A stretch of DNA of 7,583 bases from positions 1 through 7,583 of the forward strand of contig JAIMBU010000105.1 of the NCBI GenBank assembly GCA_023511325.1. Direction: 5' to 3'. A program made the position numbers and the translations under genes. Positions 4,857 to 7,583 of this stretch are shown here, piece after piece (positions within the stretch are counted from its first letter, which is position 1; each line of letters opens with the position of its first letter). The stretch comes from Gorillibacterium sp. GTDB taxonomy: Bacteria > Bacillota > Bacilli > Paenibacillales > NBRC-103111. The notes beneath the pieces are model-generated. The model ran no database searches and was not told the origin of the DNA. It saw nothing but the letters and a program-made list of their open reading frames with translations.

Positions 4857-7484
4857 ATGAACATACTTAAAAAGCAAGACATTGAATTACTTTCGCCAGC
4901 CGGTGATTGGGATTGTTTGCGAGCAGCGGTAGCGAACGGCGCAAATGCCGTTTATTTTGGCGTGGAGAAATTCAATGCACGAGCGCGGGCAAATAACTTT
5001 CGTACGGAGGAACTACCGGATGTCATGTCCTTTCTTCACCTGTATGGGGTGAAGGGTTTTCTGACCGTTAATATATTGATTTTTGAAAATGAACTGGACA
5101 GCGCACGCGAGCTGATCGAAGCCTGCATTGATGCAGGTGTAGACGCGGTGATCGTTCAGGACCTTGGACTGGTTCGGCTGATTCGGGAAATATCTCCGGA
5201 TTTCCCCATCCATGGTTCGACACAAATGACTGTGACTTCTCCAGAAGCAGTGGAGTTCACCAAATCCTACAATATCGAACGTGTGGTGCTCGGTCGGGAA
5301 AACAACCTGAAACAGATTCGGACCATTGGTGAGCATGCCAAGCAGCCGATGGAGGTATTTGTTCACGGGGCCATCTGCGTATCCTATTCGGGTCAATGCT
5401 TGACCTCGGAAATGTGGGGAGGACGTTCAGCCAACCGTGGTGAATGTGCTCAGGCCTGCCGACTGCCTTATGATCTAATGGTGGATGGCGTACAAAAGCC
5501 GATGGGTGACGTCGCTTATTTGCTGTCACCTAAAGATTTAGTTGCGGTTGAGCTGGTGCCGGAACTGATTGCAGCTGGAGTGACATCCTTCAAGATTGAG
5601 GGACGAATGAAAAGCCCGGAATACGTAGCCAACGTTACCGCCAAGTACCGCCAAGCAATTGATCGGCATTTTGCCGGGGAAGAGGCCGCACCCACGCCGA
5701 ATGAAATGAATGAGCTGCAGCAGAGCTTCTCCCGTGGCTCTACTTACGGTTTTCTCAAAGGAACAAACCACAAGGGATTGGTGGAGGGTACCTATCCGAA
5801 GAGCCGCGGAGTGTTTCTCGGTCGGGTGAGAGAGGTGCTGCGTGATGGGGTGGTCTGTACACTTCTCGCACCGCTGAAGCGTGGGGATGGGATTGTTTTT
5901 GATGCGGGGGACCCGACGCAGAAGGAAGAGGGCGGACGGGTCTATGACTTGCGCCGCAATGGTCAAAAGCTGGAGGGCGGAGCTGAGCGTGGTTTGGTGG
6001 ATATTGTACCGGGCCGCAGTGATGTGAACCTCGACCGGGTCCACGTCGGGGATCGGATCTGGAAAACAAATGATCCGCACCTGGACAAGCGGTTGAGAGA
6101 AACCTATGAGACGGACAAACCTTACCGTACCTTTCCTGTGCGAGTGAGGGTTATCGGAGTGCTGGGGCAACCGCTCAAGACCTGGTGGACCGATGTCGAG
6201 GAGGGGCGCATCATCCAGATCGACTCGGAGGAGATGCTCGAGTTAGCGCTCAAGCGTCCCATGGACGAGGCCTTGTTCGCTGAGCAGTTCGGACGACTCG
6301 GCGGCACGGTGTTTGAGCTCGCGGGGCTGGATGTGTCGCTGACCGGCGACGTCATCCTGCCCATGCGCGAGCTGAACCGCATGCGCCGCGAGGCAGCGGA
6401 GCAGTTGGTTGGCGGGCGCAAGCAGCCGCGCCAATACGTCAAGCGTAGCGTTGACGTATACGCTGATGCGGCAGCGGCGCAGCCCGCAGGCACTGGACCT
6501 GCGGCCGCCGATGGCGGCGTAGCGGCAGGCGCTGGGCGCAGCGGCAATGATGCTGGTGCACACGTGAGCAGCATGAGCGGTCAGACCGCTCATGCGCGAT
6601 CCGCTGCACCAGAGGCAAGCGGCCTGCCGCTGCTAACGGTGCTATGCCGTAGCCTGCCGCAGGTGCAAGCTGCCCTCGAAGCAGGCGTAGGCTTTATCTA
6701 CGCCGATTTCGAGTTCATCAAGCAGTTTCCTGCTGCAGTAGCAGCTGTGCGAGAGGCGGGGGCGCGGATTGCGCTAGCGGTTCCGCGCATCCACATGCCT
6801 GGCGAGAACGGATTCTTCAGCCATATCCTCAAGCTTGCACCGGATGCGATTCTCGTTCGCAATACGGCCGCACTGTATTATTTCCTCAAGGAGCGGCAGC
6901 TCCATCCCGATGCTGTTCATCCTGAGCTGATTGGTGATTTCTCGCTCAATGCTGCCAATCACAAGACGGCTGCGTTATTTCTTGAGGCAGGACTCGATCA
7001 TTTAACGCCTAGCTACGACCTGAACATTCAGCAGATGGTGGATATGCTAGAGCGAACGGACACCTCTCGTGTCGAGCTGGTGCTGCATCAGCATCTGCCG
7101 ATGTATCATATGGAGCATTGTGTTTACTGCACGTTTCTGAGTGAAGGGACGGATTATACCAACTGTGGACGTCCCTGCGAGGACCGTCGCGTATCGCTTC
7201 AGGATCGGATTGGCATGTCACATCCCATCCGGGTTGACGAGGGCTGCCGTAATACCGTGTACCATGCGATTGAACAGTCCGGGGCCGAGTACTTAGCTAA
7301 TTTTCTTGAGCTTGGCGTGAAGCGGTTCCGAGTTGAGTTTCTTGAAGAGACAGCCGAAAAGGTGACAGAGGTACTTTACCTCTATCAAGAGGCGCTGGCG
7401 GGGAGAATTTCCGGAAGCAAGGTTTGGAAAACGCTGAAGGTAACCAACCAGCTTGGCGTTACTCGGGGACAGTTGACCAAGTAG
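4857..7484 (+). CDS. Long U32-family protein, probable iron-sulfur RNA hydroxylase-like enzyme
   Basis: This is an 875-residue cytoplasmic protein of the U32 'peptidase' family. Studied members include E. coli RlhA (23S rRNA cytidine hydroxylation) and TrhP (tRNA wobble uridine hydroxylation), so RNA modification is likelier than proteolysis; which RNA is unknown. The N-terminal TIM-barrel-like part opens with ELLSPAGDWDCLRAAVANGA (10-29). The U32 signature EVFVHGAICVSYSGQCLTS (166-184) is followed by RSANRGECAQACR (190-202), giving cysteines 174, 181, 197 and 201. SPKDL (224-228) and SFKIEGRMKSPEYV (244-257) are typical. Residues about 315-520 match the region that follows in RlhA-like long forms. 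An Ala/Gly-rich linker (536-588) joins a further C-terminal domain with a second cysteine set, 755, 758, 770, 774 and 797, in HMEHCVYCTF...CGRPCEDRR...GCRNT. At 875 residues it is longer than RlhA (about 650) because of this extra domain. It is followed by a terminator and reads divergently from the sugar locus. Confidence 0.9.
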   Translation: MNILKKQDIELLSPAGDWDCLRAAVANGANAVYFGVEKFNARARANNFRTEELPDVMSFLHLYGVKGFLTVNILIFENELDSARELIEACIDAGVDAVIVQDLGLVRLIREISPDFPIHGSTQMTVTSPEAVEFTKSYNIERVVLGRENNLKQIRTIGEHAKQPMEVFVHGAICVSYSGQCLTSEMWGGRSANRGECAQACRLPYDLMVDGVQKPMGDVAYLLSPKDLVAVELVPELIAAGVTSFKIEGRMKSPEYVANVTAKYRQAIDRHFAGEEAAPTPNEMNELQQSFSRGSTYGFLKGTNHKGLVEGTYPKSRGVFLGRVREVLRDGVVCTLLAPLKRGDGIVFDAGDPTQKEEGGRVYDLRRNGQKLEGGAERGLVDIVPGRSDVNLDRVHVGDRIWKTNDPHLDKRLRETYETDKPYRTFPVRVRVIGVLGQPLKTWWTDVEEGRIIQIDSEEMLELALKRPMDEALFAEQFGRLGGTVFELAGLDVSLTGDVILPMRELNRMRREAAEQLVGGRKQPRQYVKRSVDVYADAAAAQPAGTGPAAADGGVAAGAGRSGNDAGAHVSSMSGQTAHARSAAPEASGLPLLTVLCRSLPQVQAALEAGVGFIYADFEFIKQFPAAVAAVREAGARIALAVPRIHMPGENGFFSHILKLAPDAILVRNTAALYYFLKERQLHPDAVHPELIGDFSLNAANHKTAALFLEAGLDHLTPSYDLNIQQMVDMLERTDTSRVELVLHQHLPMYHMEHCVYCTFLSEGTDYTNCGRPCEDRRVSLQDRIGMSHPIRVDEGCRNTVYHAIEQSGAEYLANFLELGVKRFRVEFLEETAEKVTEVLYLYQEALAGRISGSKVWKTLKVTNQLGVTRGQLTK
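6434..6459. repeat. Perfect inverted repeat in the U32 gene, 9-bp arms
   Basis: ATACGTCAA (6434-6442) and TTGACGTAT (6451-6459) are exact reverse complements around the 8-nt loop GCGTAGCG. The repeat lies at the entry to the Ala-rich linker and encodes part of QYVKRSVDVY. Confidence 0.7.
6484..6518. repeat. Two adjoining GC-rich inverted repeats in the U32 linker
   Basis: CCGCAGG (6484-6490) pairs with CCTGCGG (6498-6504) around a 7-nt loop. GCCGCC (6504-6509) pairs with GGCGGC (6513-6518) around GAT. The two share base 6504, so they could form only as alternatives or with one pair lost. The surrounding 60 bases (6481-6540) are 47/60 G or C. Confidence 0.6.
6553..6612. repeat. Nested palindrome in the U32 linker: 25-bp core inside an outer inverted repeat
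   Basis: The core (6571-6595) has 12-bp perfect arms, GCATGAGCGGTC and GACCGCTCATGC, around a single central A at 6583. Outside it CTGGTGCA (6553-6560) pairs exactly with TGCACCAG (6605-6612), centred at 6582.5, so the two repeats are concentric. The unpaired stretches between them are 10 and 9 nt. The core encodes linker residues 572-580 (SMSGQTAHA) and keeps the reading frame open. This size and symmetry are unusual inside a coding region. No target-site duplication was recognised. Confidence 0.75.
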
Positions 7485-7540
7485 CTATGAACAAGAGAGT
7501 AAGGGAAAAATTCATTTGACCATACTGCGTTTCTTTCTGA

Positions 7541-7568
7541 CCGTTCCCTTCGGGGAGCGGTTTTTTTT
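7541..7568 (+). terminator. Intrinsic terminator of the U32 gene
   Basis: CCGTTCCC (7541-7548) pairs with GGGAGCGG (7553-7560) in an 8-bp stem with one G-T pair. It closes on a TTCG tetraloop and is followed by eight T residues (7561-7568). It starts 56 nt after the U32 stop codon, so the gene probably ends its own transcript here. Confidence 0.95.
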
Positions 7569-7583
7569 GTCGCTACATTAGTA

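Noticed and set aside
5538..6593. Several open frames of 100-210 codons antisense to the U32 gene
   Set aside because: They lie opposite a well-supported conserved gene, are rich in Pro, His, Arg and Ser as expected of shadow frames in GC-rich DNA, and match no family I recognise.
7488..7520. Ten-codon ATG frame after the U32 gene
   Set aside because: It is too short and has no ribosome binding site. It lies in the 3' leader to the terminator.

Overview
The window looks like a low-to-medium GC Firmicute, most likely Paenibacillus or a close relative (inference). The reasons are strong AGGAGG-type ribosome binding sites, a long lipoprotein of the LplA/YtcQ kind, a membrane-anchored AraC-type regulator of the YesS/YtdP kind beside an LplB/YteP-type permease, and a long U32-family protein. 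There are four protein genes: three complete, and one cut by the left edge. No tRNA, rRNA, CRISPR array, insertion sequence or phage gene was seen.

The left 4.6 kb is a carbohydrate-uptake locus on the minus strand. In transcription order it holds: a two-helix sensor/AraC regulator (4613-2253); a 135-bp gap with repeated ACC-TATCC motifs, a weak promoter candidate and a 15-bp palindrome; a solute-binding lipoprotein (2117-438); a 94-bp gap filled by a large stem-loop without a T-run; and the start of an LplB-type permease (343 to beyond the left edge). The likely logic is that the regulator senses an extracellular ligand and activates the transporter. The lipoprotein captures an oligosaccharide and passes it to the permease. 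The stem-loop may keep lipoprotein mRNA more abundant than permease mRNA.

A divergent intergenic region (4614-4856) holds promoter candidates in both directions. The right 2.7 kb is a plus-strand gene for an 875-residue U32-family protein (4857-7484), probably an iron-sulfur RNA hydroxylase-like enzyme rather than a true peptidase. It ends before a textbook intrinsic terminator (7541-7568). It appears monocistronic and functionally unrelated to the transporter.

The most unusual feature is inside the U32 gene. The stretch encoding an Ala/Gly/Ser-rich interdomain linker (about 6434-6612) is very GC-rich and packed with perfect inverted repeats, including a 25-bp palindrome nested concentrically in a second inverted repeat. 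I see no clearly new multi-gene system here.
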